The notes under the pieces were generated by a model that saw only the letters and a program-made list of their open reading frames with translations, was not told the DNA's origin and searched no databases. DNA of 64,000 bases from Acidovorax sp. SUPP3334 (GTDB taxonomy: Bacteria > Pseudomonadota > Gammaproteobacteria > Burkholderiales > Burkholderiaceae_C), in NCBI RefSeq assembly GCF_030159055.1, contig NZ_BQXQ01000010.1, forward strand, positions 62,001 through 126,000. Direction: 5' to 3'. Shown in pieces: positions 1-11,656 of this stretch (the first letter of the stretch is position 1; each line of letters starts with the position of its first letter). The translations under genes were made by a program, and so were the position numbers.

Positions 1-1
1 C

Positions 2-301
2 CGCTACAACAGCCCCCGGTATGTTTACCGATTGGACATCTACCACGCCTCCTGGTGGCATCGGGTCACCCACCCCGAGATGAAGAAGCCGGCCGTGGTG
101 CGCCTGCACCGATTCGAGTCCAGGGCGCTGCTCGGCGAAAGCCCGGTGGTCGATCTTTGGCACAACGACGCCATCGTCTGGGACGTGGACACGCCCGGCC
201 CCGTGAACAAGGTGCATGTCGGCCGCGATGTGGTGTTCGAAAAGCTCCCCTCGGAATGCACGCCGCCTTCGCCGCTGCTCAGTTGCGAGGGGCGCTCGTG
301 A
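2..301 (+). CDS. 3' end of an unidentified protein
   Basis: An open frame enters from the left edge and stops at 299-301. The visible stretch (RYNSPRYVYRLDIYHASWWH and onwards) is rich in aromatic residues and has ordinary codon use for this genome, so it looks like real coding sequence. I do not recognise the family. The last 15 or so residues (after VVFEKL) are low in similarity to anything I know and Ser/Pro rich, so the original stop may have been lost. The following bases hold only a fragment of another gene, so this end of the locus may be decayed. The start lies outside the window. Confidence 0.5.
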   Translation, partial: RYNSPRYVYRLDIYHASWWHRVTHPEMKKPAVVRLHRFESRALLGESPVVDLWHNDAIVWDVDTPGPVNKVHVGRDVVFEKLPSECTPPSPLLSCEGRS

Positions 302-406
302 CGTGCCAGTCGATGCCACTGTGAAAACAGCCATCGGCGCGTCCATCGCCTTGAATTCCATAAAGTGCCATCGTGCAGCGCATGATTCGCCGCGATTGGA
401 AAATGC

Positions 407-601
407 CCTAATGCCACCGCCTTCGTGGCCCGCATGCTGAGCGAGTACCCGCAGGGTTTCGTGGTCCGCAATGCCGACTTTCCCGTCATCGGGGCGCCGG
501 CCAACCACTACGGCGTGCGCATTTCCACCCACCTGTGGCATGACGCGCGGGACATCGATCTGCTGGTCGATGCCATGTGGGACCTTTCGCGCAAGATCTG
601 A
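407..601 (+). pseudogene. C-terminal remnant of a class V aminotransferase-like protein
   Basis: About 60 codons end at the TGA at 599-601. The sequence runs FVARMLSEYPQGF ... NHYGVRISTHLWHDARDID and LLVDAMWDLSRKI. This matches the C-terminal end of PLP-dependent class V aminotransferases (cysteine desulfurase-like fold), where a GVR(I/L)S-H motif is followed by a D-I-D helix. The frame is closed upstream by a TGA at 383-385, and no PLP lysine or N-terminal domain is present, so roughly 85% of the gene is missing. I read it as a deletion remnant. The family is inferred from pattern recall only. Confidence 0.6.
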
Positions 602-623
602 CGGCGCGGCCACCATGAAAAAA

Positions 624-647
624 AGCGCGGGAGGCGACTCCCGCGCT
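624..647. terminator. Bidirectional rho-independent terminator
   Basis: A perfect 10-bp stem (AGCGCGGGAG, loop GCGA, CTCCCGCGCT) is flanked by an A run on the left and eight T on the right. It can terminate the remnant on the plus strand and the porin gene on the minus strand. Confidence 0.9.
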
Positions 648-691
648 TTTTTTTCATTCGGCCACCGTGGCGCGATGGCGCCGCGCGATGC

Positions 692-1720
692 TCAGAAGCG
701 GTGGCGGATGCCCACGCCGAAGCTGTTGCCCTTGGTCTGCGCCGTGATGCGGTCGTTCATGACCATGGCGTACACGTCGGTGCGCTTGGACAGGAAGTGG
801 TCGTAGCCCAGCGTGAAGGTCTTGCGGTCGATGTCGGTCTGCGTCATTTCGGTCTTGACCCACTCCACCAGCACCTTGCCGGCGGGGCCGACCGGCACTG
901 AGGCGCCCAACTGCACCGTCTTGGCCTTGTTGGTGGTGTTGTCGGCCTTGGCCTGGCCGTAGCTCACGAAGGGCTTGACCATGCCGAAGTCGTAGGCGCC
1001 CAGCAGCATCCAGTCGGTCTTCTTGGTGCCCAGGTAGGCATTGGGCACGGCAGGGTTGCTGATCTGGTCGCGCTCGTAAAAGCCCGTCAGCGTGAGAGGC
1101 CCGTCGAAATAGAAGAAGTTCGCGCCGAAGTTCTTCTTGCCGTTGTCGCCGGGCTGCTCGCCGAACTGGTACTGGATGTTGGCCGAGAAGCCGCCGAACT
1201 TGGGCGTGCTGTAGACGATCTGGTTGCTCCAGCCCGTGTCCGACGGCGTGGTCGCGGCCCAGCCGGTGCCGTTGAACAGCGGCACGTTCATGTGCAGGAT
1301 CAGCGGCGAGAAGGTGAACGAATCGCCGTACGGGTTGCCCACCACCGACGGCAGGAAGTTGGGCGCCATCCAGCGGCCCAGCATGACCGAGCCGAAGTCG
1401 CCCGACAGGCTCACGTTGGCATCGCGCGAGAAGAACGTGTCGTTGGCGAAGCGGCCCTGCGAGCCGTTGTCCACCTTGATGAACGAGGTCAGCAGGAAGT
1501 CGGCCTTCAGGCCGCCGCCCAGATCTTCCGTGCCCTTGAAGCCGAACCACGAGGTGGTCAGGCCGCCGCTGTCCACCACGGATTTGCGGCCGGCGTCGCC
1601 CGCCATCTTGATCGACCCGGCGAACACGTCGGCCAGGCCGGTGAGCTGTACGGAGCTTTGGGCCTGCGCCCCGGCGGAACATAGCAGCGCGGCGCCCAGC
1701 GCCATCCAATTCTTCTTCAT
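692..1720 (-). CDS. Gram-negative porin (Porin_4 family)
   Basis: This encodes a 342-residue outer membrane general diffusion porin, a trimeric beta-barrel for small hydrophilic solutes. A clear signal peptide (MKKNWMALGAALLCSAGAQA) is cut before QSSVQLTGL, the usual start of Burkholderiales porins. Amphipathic strands alternate with loops, the conserved GFKGTEDLGGGLKADF segment is present, and the chain ends in phenylalanine (GVGIRHRF), the BAM recognition residue. The start at 1720 is chosen because AGGAG sits 5 bases upstream; longer open frames upstream lack a signal peptide at their N-terminus. The gene is monocistronic, ends at the terminator at 624-647, and is divergent from the Crp/Fnr gene. 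Substrate preference cannot be read from sequence. Confidence 0.93.
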   Translation of the reverse strand: MKKNWMALGAALLCSAGAQAQSSVQLTGLADVFAGSIKMAGDAGRKSVVDSGGLTTSWFGFKGTEDLGGGLKADFLLTSFIKVDNGSQGRFANDTFFSRDANVSLSGDFGSVMLGRWMAPNFLPSVVGNPYGDSFTFSPLILHMNVPLFNGTGWAATTPSDTGWSNQIVYSTPKFGGFSANIQYQFGEQPGDNGKKNFGANFFYFDGPLTLTGFYERDQISNPAVPNAYLGTKKTDWMLLGAYDFGMVKPFVSYGQAKADNTTNKAKTVQLGASVPVGPAGKVLVEWVKTEMTQTDIDRKTFTLGYDHFLSKRTDVYAMVMNDRITAQTKGNSFGVGIRHRF

Positions 1721-1913
1721 ACGACTCCTGCGAAAAGGAAATGAGTAGGTGAGTAGGGGAAACGAAAAAGGCGCATGGTTCGAAGGCAGGCCGCCGAAAC
1801 GTGCCAATTTGCAAATACTTCGTAGCAAGGACCGTGCCTTCTCCATTTCGCGGGTGGGGGAATGGCTTGGGCGGCGGTGAAGGACCGGCCCGGTGCGCCA
1901 GGGCACACCGACT

Positions 1914-1927
1914 TTGACTTCGCTCAA
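1914..1927. promoter_or_regulatory. Possible Crp/Fnr-type operator
   Basis: TTGAC-TTCG-CTCAA lies 45 bp before the Crp/Fnr-type regulator start and in the divergent interval with the porin. It resembles the TTGAT-N4-ATCAA half-site arrangement of Fnr/Dnr regulators, with one mismatch in the dyad. It may serve autoregulation or porin control. This is inference from one site. Confidence 0.35.
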
Positions 1928-1971
1928 CACCCGCCAAGCGGTGCTGCGGTCAAAGTAGCGGCTCTATCTCT

Positions 1972-2595
1972 ATGTTTCCCAGCCCAAGCACCCCCACGCC
2001 CCTGAAAACCGAGGTCGCCGCCGGCGAGGTGCTGCGCGAGCGCCACCAGCGGCCGGCCAGCGTGCTGTACCTGGACAGCGGCCGGGTGCTGCTCGGGGTG
2101 CGTGAGGACGGGCAGCTTCGGCACCAGTTGGGTGCGGTGCAAGGGCCTTGCTGGCTCGACGCCGCACCGGCGCTGCTCGGCCAGGCCTGCATGGTGGACA
2201 TGGTGGCGGACACGCGGGTGCAACTGCGCCGCATGCCGCTGGAGGCCTTTCGCAACGGGTTCGAGGCGCTGCCTTCGCCGGCCCGCGCGCTGGTCGTGGA
2301 CATGGCACGCGGCTACTGCCAGCAGACCGAACTGGCCGTGAGCCGCCTCGCGCAGGATGCCGAAGCCCGCTGCGCCCAGTGGCTGCTGCGGCACGCGCAG
2401 CACGACGATTCGGGCGCGTTGCGGGTCACGCTGCACCAGCGCAAGCGGCTCATCGCGGCGCAGCTCGGCATCGCGCCCGAGACGCTCTCGCGCGTGCTGT
2501 GGCATCTGCGCGACCATGGGTTGATCGCCGGCACCGGCAGCGTGCTCAGCCTTTTGCAGCCGGGCGCGCTGCAGATGGTGGCCGGGGGCGGCTGA
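1972..2595 (+). CDS. Crp/Fnr family transcriptional regulator
   Basis: This 207-residue protein has an N-terminal cyclic-nucleotide-binding-like beta-roll (about residues 10-110) and a C-terminal winged helix (about 125-205). The recognition segment is RKRLIAAQLGIAPETLSRVL, which matches the Crp/Fnr helix-turn-helix with its E-T-L-S-R recognition helix. No cluster of N-terminal cysteines is visible, so it is unlikely to be an oxygen-sensing Fnr with an iron-sulfur cluster. Crp ligand residues (an RE-type phosphate-binding cassette) are not obvious either, so the effector is unknown. ATG at 1972 is the first start giving a complete beta-roll. The gene is divergent from the porin, which is a plausible target, and is followed by a diguanylate cyclase gene 330 bp away. 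Confidence 0.85.
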   Translation: MFPSPSTPTPLKTEVAAGEVLRERHQRPASVLYLDSGRVLLGVREDGQLRHQLGAVQGPCWLDAAPALLGQACMVDMVADTRVQLRRMPLEAFRNGFEALPSPARALVVDMARGYCQQTELAVSRLAQDAEARCAQWLLRHAQHDDSGALRVTLHQRKRLIAAQLGIAPETLSRVLWHLRDHGLIAGTGSVLSLLQPGALQMVAGGG

Positions 2596-2924
2596 ACCGG
2601 CGCTTCGGCCCTGATCGGGCGCTGATCGGGCGCTGGCAGAGGCTTCGGGCGCGCGCCTCGCAGGCCATGCGCGAACCGGCCCCCTGCGCACCTGTTGCGC
2701 AACTGTTGCGTGCCCGCTGCGTTCCCCTTCGCACCGCGCACGGGCTGCGGCGAGCATGCGGAAACGGCTCAGGGTTTCCCCCGCACCGACCGAGGGTTCC
2801 ACCCAACCCGGTGCGGCAAAGGCGCTGCGTATATTTATCCGCAACCCCGCCATATTCCGCCTGACAGCATGCACCGCGTCCCTCGCCGTCCCGTTGCCGA
2901 AGGCGCTTCGTTCACGGAGCGCCG
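2596..2924 (+). other. 329-bp non-coding stretch
   Basis: No convincing gene lies here; open frames crossing it are GC-driven shadows. It contains a direct 11-bp duplication (GCTGATCGGGC twice, near 2618-2640), a TTGCGCAA palindrome near 2694 with the octamer CTGTTGCG repeated, and an AT-richer patch around 2829-2855 that probably holds the promoter of the downstream diguanylate cyclase gene. Confidence 0.4.
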
Positions 2925-5030
2925 ATGACGCCGCCATCGCACGACGTGCCAGAGGCGGAGCCGGACGCGGCGGACGATTCCCCCGGCTGGCTGCTGCCCG
3001 GCGCGCTGGTGCTGCGCCTCATGCTGGTCACCGTGCTGGCCGTGGTGCTGGCCGGCGCGCTCGCCGCGTGGACCGTCTCGCGCGCTGCGGGCGAGCAGGC
3101 CATGCACCTGCTGGTGAGCCAGCAGACCGACGAGGTCGAAGTGGTCGCGCGGCTGCTGGCCAGCAAGATCGAGCAGAGCCAGAAAGTCCTCAGCACGGTG
3201 GCCGAGGGCATTCAGCCGGTCATGCTCGACTCGCCTTCTTCGCTGGGGTGGCTGCTGCAGCAGGGCCTGCCGGCGGTGCGTTTCTTCGATGCCATGCAAG
3301 TGGTGCGGCAGGACGGCACCGTCGCCATCAACCTGCAGTCCGGCCGGCTGGAAAGCGGCTCGAATCTGGACCCCGCCGAGCGCGACAGCCTGCGCCGCAC
3401 CATGCTGGAGGGCAAGCCGCTGGTCTCCGGACTCATCGGCGGCCGCCCGAGCGAGGCACGGGTGATGTTCACGCTGCCGCTGCACCGTGAAGAGGGCACG
3501 GTGGTGGGCGCCGTATCGGGCGTGCTGCGCCTGCAGTCGCAAGGCCTGCTGCCGCCCACCATGTCGCTGCCGGCGCGCAAGGATTCGCGCCTGCTCGTCT
3601 TCACGCGCGACGGCACCATCCTGTCGCACCCCGATCCCGCGCGGGTGATGGGCAGCGTGCGCGACGAGCCCGGGCTTTCGGAGGTGTTCGCCCGGTCGCG
3701 CGACAAGGAACAGCCCGTGGTGGGCCGTGGCTTCACCGAACGGCTGCCGGGCCACGTGGTGAGCCTGGCCGGCATGCCCATGACGCAGTGGACCGTGGCG
3801 CGCGTGAGCGACGCACAGGCGCTGCTCGCCCCGTTGCAGGGCGCGCAACGCCGCGCCGGCTGGCTGGCGGCTGCGCTCATCGGCGTGGCGGCGCTGCTCG
3901 CGGTGGCGTGCATGGCCTGGCTGGCCCAGCCGCTGGCCCGGCTGCGCCACCGGGCCGAACGCCTGGGCCTGCACGCGCCGGGCGCCGGCGAAGACGAGGC
4001 CTGGCCGCAGGGCGCCGGCGAGGTCGATGCCCTGGCGCTGGCCTGCCAGGGCCTGCTGGACGAGCGGACCAGCACCCAGCGGCAGGCGGGGCTGCTGCGC
4101 GGGCAGTTGCAATCCATCCTGGACCATGCCCCCACCGGAATCATCATCACGCGCGGCGAGCGCCTGGACGTGGTGGGCCTGCAGGCCGGCCGCATGCTGG
4201 GTTACGAGCCGGCACAGCTGCAGGGCCGGCTGGCGCGCGTGCTCTACGTGAGCGATGCCGAATACGAGCACCTCAAGCGGCGCGTGCGGTCGGAGTTCGC
4301 GGCGCACGGCACTTTCGATGGCGACGTGTGCTTTCTGCGCCAGGACGGCAGCGCGGTGTGGGCGCGGGTGCTCGGCCGTTCGGTGCGCGGCATTCCCGGC
4401 GGCGCCGGCACGGTGTGGATGCTGGAGGACCTGACCGCCACGCGCGAGGCACGCCGCCGCGAGAACTGGGCCGACGGGCTCGACACCCTCACGCAGCTGG
4501 CCAACCGCGATGCGTTCAACCAGCGCCTGCATGCCCTGTTGTCCGACCGCGCCGGCCGCCCCGAAGGCGCCCCCGCGCATCCCGGGCCAGAGGCGGGCGA
4601 GGGCGTGGTGCTGTTCCTGGACCTGGACCATTTCACCGTGGTCAACGCGATCGCCGGGCACGACGCGGGCGACGATGTGCTGCGCCACGTGGGCCGCCTC
4701 ATCGAGACGCAGGTGCGGCCCGTGGGCTGGGCCGCGCGGCTGGGGGGCGACGAATTCGCGGTGGTGCTGCCCGGTTGCCCGCTGGCGCGGGGGCTGGCCA
4801 TTGCCGAGCAGCTGTGCGCCGCCGTGCGCGCGTGGGAGCCCTCGTACCAGGGGCGCAGCTACACGCTGGGCGTGAGCATCGGGCTGGTGCCGCTTTCCAG
4901 CGGCGTGTACGACGTGACCGCGGTGCTGCACGCCGCCGACATGGCCTGCTATGAAGCCAAGCGCGCAGGCCGTGGCCGGGTCGAGGTGCGCTCGGTGCGG
5001 GGCGGCCGGACCGTGGCGCGGGCGGCTTGA
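2925..5030 (+). CDS. Membrane diguanylate cyclase with periplasmic sensor, PAS and GGDEF domains
   Basis: The 701-residue protein should make cyclic-di-GMP from GTP in response to an extracytoplasmic signal. Order: cytoplasmic lead, TM helix (about 25-50), large periplasmic Cache-like sensor (about 55-295), second TM helix (about 310-335), HAMP-like linker, PAS domain (about 400-505) and GGDEF domain (about 525-690). The catalytic signature is intact (LGGDEFAVVLP, GGDEF at 607-611), as is the metal-binding FLDLDHF segment. The product-inhibition I-site (RxxD, five residues before GGDEF) reads RPVG, so the aspartate is missing and feedback inhibition may be lost. No EAL domain follows. ATG at 2925 gives a sensible first TM segment. 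It stands alone between a regulator and a DUF2946 gene. Confidence 0.92.
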   Translation: MTPPSHDVPEAEPDAADDSPGWLLPGALVLRLMLVTVLAVVLAGALAAWTVSRAAGEQAMHLLVSQQTDEVEVVARLLASKIEQSQKVLSTVAEGIQPVMLDSPSSLGWLLQQGLPAVRFFDAMQVVRQDGTVAINLQSGRLESGSNLDPAERDSLRRTMLEGKPLVSGLIGGRPSEARVMFTLPLHREEGTVVGAVSGVLRLQSQGLLPPTMSLPARKDSRLLVFTRDGTILSHPDPARVMGSVRDEPGLSEVFARSRDKEQPVVGRGFTERLPGHVVSLAGMPMTQWTVARVSDAQALLAPLQGAQRRAGWLAAALIGVAALLAVACMAWLAQPLARLRHRAERLGLHAPGAGEDEAWPQGAGEVDALALACQGLLDERTSTQRQAGLLRGQLQSILDHAPTGIIITRGERLDVVGLQAGRMLGYEPAQLQGRLARVLYVSDAEYEHLKRRVRSEFAAHGTFDGDVCFLRQDGSAVWARVLGRSVRGIPGGAGTVWMLEDLTATREARRRENWADGLDTLTQLANRDAFNQRLHALLSDRAGRPEGAPAHPGPEAGEGVVLFLDLDHFTVVNAIAGHDAGDDVLRHVGRLIETQVRPVGWAARLGGDEFAVVLPGCPLARGLAIAEQLCAAVRAWEPSYQGRSYTLGVSIGLVPLSSGVYDVTAVLHAADMACYEAKRAGRGRVEVRSVRGGRTVARAA

Positions 5031-5101
5031 GGCGAATGATTTCCTCGGGCACCGGCGTTGCCTGTCGATAATCGCCCTCCGTGCGAAACCCACCTTGTTC
5101 A

Positions 5102-5479
5102 ATGCTGCGTACCCCGGCCTTCTTCGGTGGGTGGGCGCGTGGCCGGGCCGCCATGCGGTGGGCGCTGGCGTGGTTCGTGCTGTCGCTGGGCGTGGCCATC
5201 GCGTCTCCCATCGTGCATCCGAAAGTGGTCGAGTGGGTGTGCAGCAGCGTCGGCTCGGTGACGGCCGTCGTGCGCACCGAGGCGGGCATGGAAGAGGCCG
5301 GCGCGGTGCATGCGGACTGCCCGCTGTGCGTGCTGACCGGGCCGCCGGCCCATCCGCCGACGCTGGCGCTGCCTGCGCTGCTCCCCCTGTCGCGGGCGGT
5401 CCAGTCCATTCCCGCCGCCCGGATTGCGGCCGCCACCGCGGCGCCGCTCCCGGCCCGCGGGCCGCCGCGGCTCTCCTGA
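5102..5479 (+). CDS. DUF2946-type small membrane protein
   Basis: About 125 residues: an N-terminal hydrophobic helix (WALAWFVLSLGVAIASP), an extracytoplasmic stretch with HADCPLCVL (a CxxC preceded by histidine) and a Pro/Ala-rich tail. This is the pattern of DUF2946 proteins, whose genes often sit next to TonB-dependent receptors and metal (especially copper) genes. Here the next gene is a TonB-dependent receptor 106 bp downstream. Function is unknown; a role in metal handling is inference from the H/C motif and neighbourhood. The start is uncertain: an in-frame GTG lies at 5081 and another ATG at 5150, and none has a strong ribosome site. Confidence 0.65.
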   Translation: MLRTPAFFGGWARGRAAMRWALAWFVLSLGVAIASPIVHPKVVEWVCSSVGSVTAVVRTEAGMEEAGAVHADCPLCVLTGPPAHPPTLALPALLPLSRAVQSIPAARIAAATAAPLPARGPPRLS

Positions 5480-5585
5480 CCCTCCCTTTCGACGTCCAAG
5501 CGCCTGCCGATGCCTGTCGCCGTGCGCCGCGACGTTCTTTCGCACCGATCGGCGGCGCCCCACAGTGCGCCATAGAGAGCCCTTC

Positions 5586-7428
5586 ATGCAACGACACATT
5601 CCGCTGCCCCTCGCGCTGGGTGCAGCGCTCCCCTGGCTCGGCCTGAGTGCCATCGCCCAGGTTTCCACGCCCCCCGATACGGCGGGCACGCGCAGTCCGT
5701 CGCTGCCGGCCGTCACCGTCACGGCGCCTGCCACCCCGGCGGCGCAGCGCAGCCCCGGCCTGGCCACCGGAACGGCGGGATCGACGCTGGACACGCCGTT
5801 TTCCGTCACCACCGTGCCTGGCGAGCGGGTGCGCCAGCAAGGCGGCACGACGCTGCAGGACGCGCTGCGCAACGTGCCTGGCGCGCAGGCCGATTCGGGG
5901 TTCAACGGCTCGCACACGCAGTTCTTCATCCTGCGCGGGGCGGTGACCGACAGCGGAACCGGCTCCAACCGCGTGCTGCGCGACGGCGTGCGGCAGTCCA
6001 ACTATCCCTACACCCCCGCCTTCGTCGAAAGCGTGGAGGTGCTGCGCGGGCCGGGCGCGGCCCTGGGGGTGAGGAGCGAGCCTGGCGGCACCGTCAACAT
6101 CGTGACGCGGAAGCCACAGCTGTCGAACTTCGGCAGCGTATTGCTCGGCGCGGGTGGGCTCGGCGCGGGTGGGCTCGGCGCGGGCGGGCACGGCGCGCTG
6201 GAAACGTCCGTGGACCTGAACCGTGTGCTGTCGGCCGACCACGAACTGGCCGCCCGCGTGACGGCCACGCGGTCCGACGCCAGCGAATGGCGGCATGTGA
6301 AAGACCGGCTGGGCGGCATCCAGGTCGGGCTCGCCCAGAGCGATGGCAACCGCTACCACCTGCGCGCGAGCCTGGAGGCGACCCACCAGACCTACCAGCC
6401 CGACTACGGCCTGCCCGCCTTGAATGGCCGGCCGGTGCCGGTGCCCCGTGACCGCCAGCTCGGCGAGCCCTTCGGCGACTCGACCACCAACAACCGCATC
6501 TACAGCCTGCACGGCGATGTCGCACTGTCGGCGGACACGCGCTGGGCGGCCGACTTCACGCACCTGCAGGCGCAGTCCACGTCCATCAAGAACCTGCTGA
6601 ACGGCTCGCCCCTGCCGGGCCAGCCGGCCGGGACCTACGCCAGGGTGTCGGCGTGGGAGCCCGGCACGGAGCGCAAGATCGATTCGTTGTCCACCGCGCT
6701 GTCCAGCACCCGCAGCGCGGGCACGCTCACGCACCAGATCTACCTCGGTGCCGAGTATTACAAGGAGACGTTGAACCAGCCGTCGCTCTCGGTGCCCGCG
6801 TCCACCAGCCCGCCGATCAACGTGTTCGACCCGGTGTATGGCCGCGTCTCCGCGCCACCGCCCGGTGCGGTGCTGGCGCAAAGCTTGACGACGCAGAACC
6901 TCGAATCCTTCGCGGCCTCCGCCCAGGACCAGATCGATGTCGGCGCGTGGTCGGTGGTGGCGGGCCTGCGCTTTGCGCGGCAGCGCTTCGTCTATGGCAC
7001 GGCGGGCGTGCTGCCGGTGCAGGAATCGCGCTGGAGCCCGAAGCTCGCAGTGCTGCGCCGGCTGTCGGACGCCGACACCGTCTATGCCAACGTGTCCACC
7101 GGCACCTCGCCCAACCAGGTGGCGTCTTCATCCAACCAGTCCTTGCCCTCGCGCCGCTCCGCGCAGATCGAGGCCGGCTGGAAATCGCTGTGGCAGGGCG
7201 GACTGCTGGTCAGCGACGTGGCGGTCTATCGCCTGGACCAGAAGAACATGATCGCTGCCGACCTGAGCACGCCGCTGAACAACTTCGACTTCACCACCGC
7301 CGGCAGTGCGCGCTCGCAGGGCATCGAGGCGTCGCTCACCGGCCAGGTGACCGACTCGTGTCGAGCCACCTGCACGTGAGCCGCTGGATCACGCCGGGGC
7401 AGGGACGCAACGCGTTCGCCTGCGCCAC

Positions 7429-7441
<13 letters not shown>
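5586..7441 (+). pseudogene. TonB-dependent siderophore/metal receptor with damaged 3' end
   Basis: The frame from ATG 5586 runs 597 residues: signal peptide (MQRHIPLPLALGAALPWLG), plug domain (TLQDALRNVPGAQ ... FFILRG ... VEVLRGPGAALGVRSEPGGTVNIVTRKP) and most of the barrel, as in TonB receptors of about 700 residues. It breaks after GIEASLTGQVTD and stops at 7379. The normal ending, with the last aromatic strand (RNAFACATYRF), is read only in another frame and ends at 7441. The usual final 80-100 residues of strands are not present in any frame, so a deletion plus frameshift is likely. The protein would lack the C-terminal aromatic signal and probably does not assemble. The 3' end overlaps convergent xdhB by 13 bp. 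Confidence 0.8.
6144..6188 (+). repeat. 15-bp tandem repeat inside the TonB receptor gene
   Basis: Three consecutive copies of CTCGGCGCGGGTGGG (third copy with one change) encode LGAGG three times, followed by a fourth, diverged unit (HGA). The position is just after the plug domain, at the entry to the barrel. Length is a multiple of three, so gain or loss of a unit keeps the frame. Confidence 0.9.
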
Positions 7442-9902
<2,461 letters not shown>

Positions 9903-9906
<4 letters not shown>

Positions 9907-11423
9907 GCCAGGGCCTCCGGGCGCAGTTGCTCCAGCGAGATGGGCATGGACAGGAGCGCGGCCTGCTGCGTGGCCTGGCTTTCCAGCCAGAAGCGCCGCA
10001 ACAGCCCGGCGAGCACGGCGCGGCGGTATTCGCCGCTCGCCCGCATGTCGGAGATGGGCTGGAACTCGCCTTGCAGCGCCGCCGCGGCGCGCTCGACCGT
10101 CTCCACGGTCCAGGGCTGGCCCGTGAGCGCGGCTTCGGTCTGCCGGGCGCGCGCGGGCGTGGCGGCCACGCCGCCCGCGCCCAGGCTGGCGCGCTGTACG
10201 GTGCCATCGGCCATGGTGAGGTTCAGCACCAGGCACACGGCGGAAATGTCATCGTCGAAGCGCTTGGACACCTTGTACGCCGCCAGCGTTTCGCCAGGGG
10301 CGGGCAGTGGCACCTCGATCCGCACCAGCAGTTCGTCCGCCGCCATCACGTTCTGGCGGTAGCCGGTGTACAGGTCTTCCAGCGCCAGCGTGCGTTCGCC
10401 GCGCACGCTGGCCAGCACCACGCTGGCGCGCAGCGCGATGAGCAGCGGCATCGAATCGCCGATGGGCGATCCGTTGGCCACGTTGCCGCCCAGCGTGCCC
10501 GAGTTGCGCACGGGCAACCCGGCAAAGCGCGTGGCGAAGCGGTGCAGCGTGGGCCAGTGGGCCCGCAGCGCATCGAACGCATCGGCCAGCGGCACGGCCG
10601 CGCCGATGCGCAGCCGACCCTCCTGCGTGTCGATGCGGCGCAATTCCCTGGCGCGGGTCACGTCGAGCATCTGCGTGAATTGGCGGTGCTGCTTGGTGAT
10701 CCACAGCCCCACGTCGGTGGCGCCGGCCACCACCTGGGCGGTGGGGTGCGCGGCGCGCGCGGCCAGCAGTTCGGCCAGCGTTGCCGGTGCCAGGTACGGC
10801 TCGTCCAGCGCGGGATTCGGAGCGGGCGCGGTGTGGGCCAGCGACAGCAACTGCTCCAGCAGGCGCGCCTCGTTCACCGGCCTGCGGGGCAGGGCGGCCA
10901 TCTGCTCGGCCGCGTCCAGGATGGGGCGGTAGCCGGTGCACCGGCACAGGTTGCCCGACAGGTCCTGCACGGCCTGCTCGCGCGTGACGGGGCGGCCCTG
11001 GCACACATGGTTCTGGTACATGCCGAACAGGCTCATCACGAAGCCGGGGGTGCAAAAGCCGCACTGCGAGCCGTGGCACTGCACCATGGCCTCCTGGGCG
11101 GGGTGCAGCGCCGGGGCGTTCGCCGCGGCGGCGGGAATCAGCGGGTCCTGCGCCAGGTCTTCCACGGTCCACAGCGCCAGGCCGTCGATGGAATGGGCCA
11201 GGCGGATGCAGCTGTTCACGGCGCGATAGCGCACGCTGCCGTCCACCGCCTCGCCGAGCACCACGGTGCAGGCGCCGCAGTCGCCCTCGCCGCAGCCTTC
11301 CTTGGTGCCGGTGTGGCCCAGGTCTTCACGCAGCACCTCCAGCAGAGTGCGGTCGGGCGGCACATGGGCCAGCGTCACGGGCTGGCCCCTTCGGATGAAT
11401 CGCAGCGGGCGGGAGAGAGTCAT
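9903..11423 (-). CDS. xdhA: Xanthine dehydrogenase, FeS/FAD subunit
   Basis: The small subunit (506 residues) passes electrons from the molybdenum site through two [2Fe-2S] clusters to FAD and NAD+. The first cluster ligands are in GCGEGDCGAC (Cys 44, 49, 52) plus a later Cys in VNSC; the second are in CHGSQCGFC and CRCTGYRP. The FAD-binding domain follows (about 190-370; VVAGATDVGLW and LGGNVANGSPIGD), then the CO dehydrogenase flavoprotein C-terminal domain. ATG at 11423 gives the standard N-terminus; upstream in-frame extension is not conserved-looking. The gene is the first of the xdhAB pair and is divergent from the flavin reductase remnant. Purine uptake and adenine deaminase genes lie 1-6 kb away. 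Confidence 0.95.
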
Positions 11424-11656
11424 TGCGGTGGGCAGGGCGGGTTTCGGTCGTTGGGGCGGGCTCGCGCCGTTCCAGCACAGGGTAGGGGCCAGAACGCCTG
11501 GAGCGCATATGGGCGAGCGTATAACGACCATGCGCCGGGCGCCATGCCTTCGAACCCGCCACCACCTTGCCAGGGTGCGATCGCTGGCTGGCACGGATGC
11601 TGCGTCCCCGCCCTGACCCCGGCCACCGGCCGGATGCGGCCCCCCAAGGACCCTCG

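Noticed and set aside
1721-1930. N-terminal extension of the porin frame to 1930
   Set aside because: The ribosome site and signal peptide fix the start at 1720.
2835-6881. A 1348-residue open frame on the minus strand
   Set aside because: It runs antisense to the diguanylate cyclase, DUF2946 and TonB receptor genes and has the Arg/His/Gln/Gly-rich composition of a GC-driven shadow frame.
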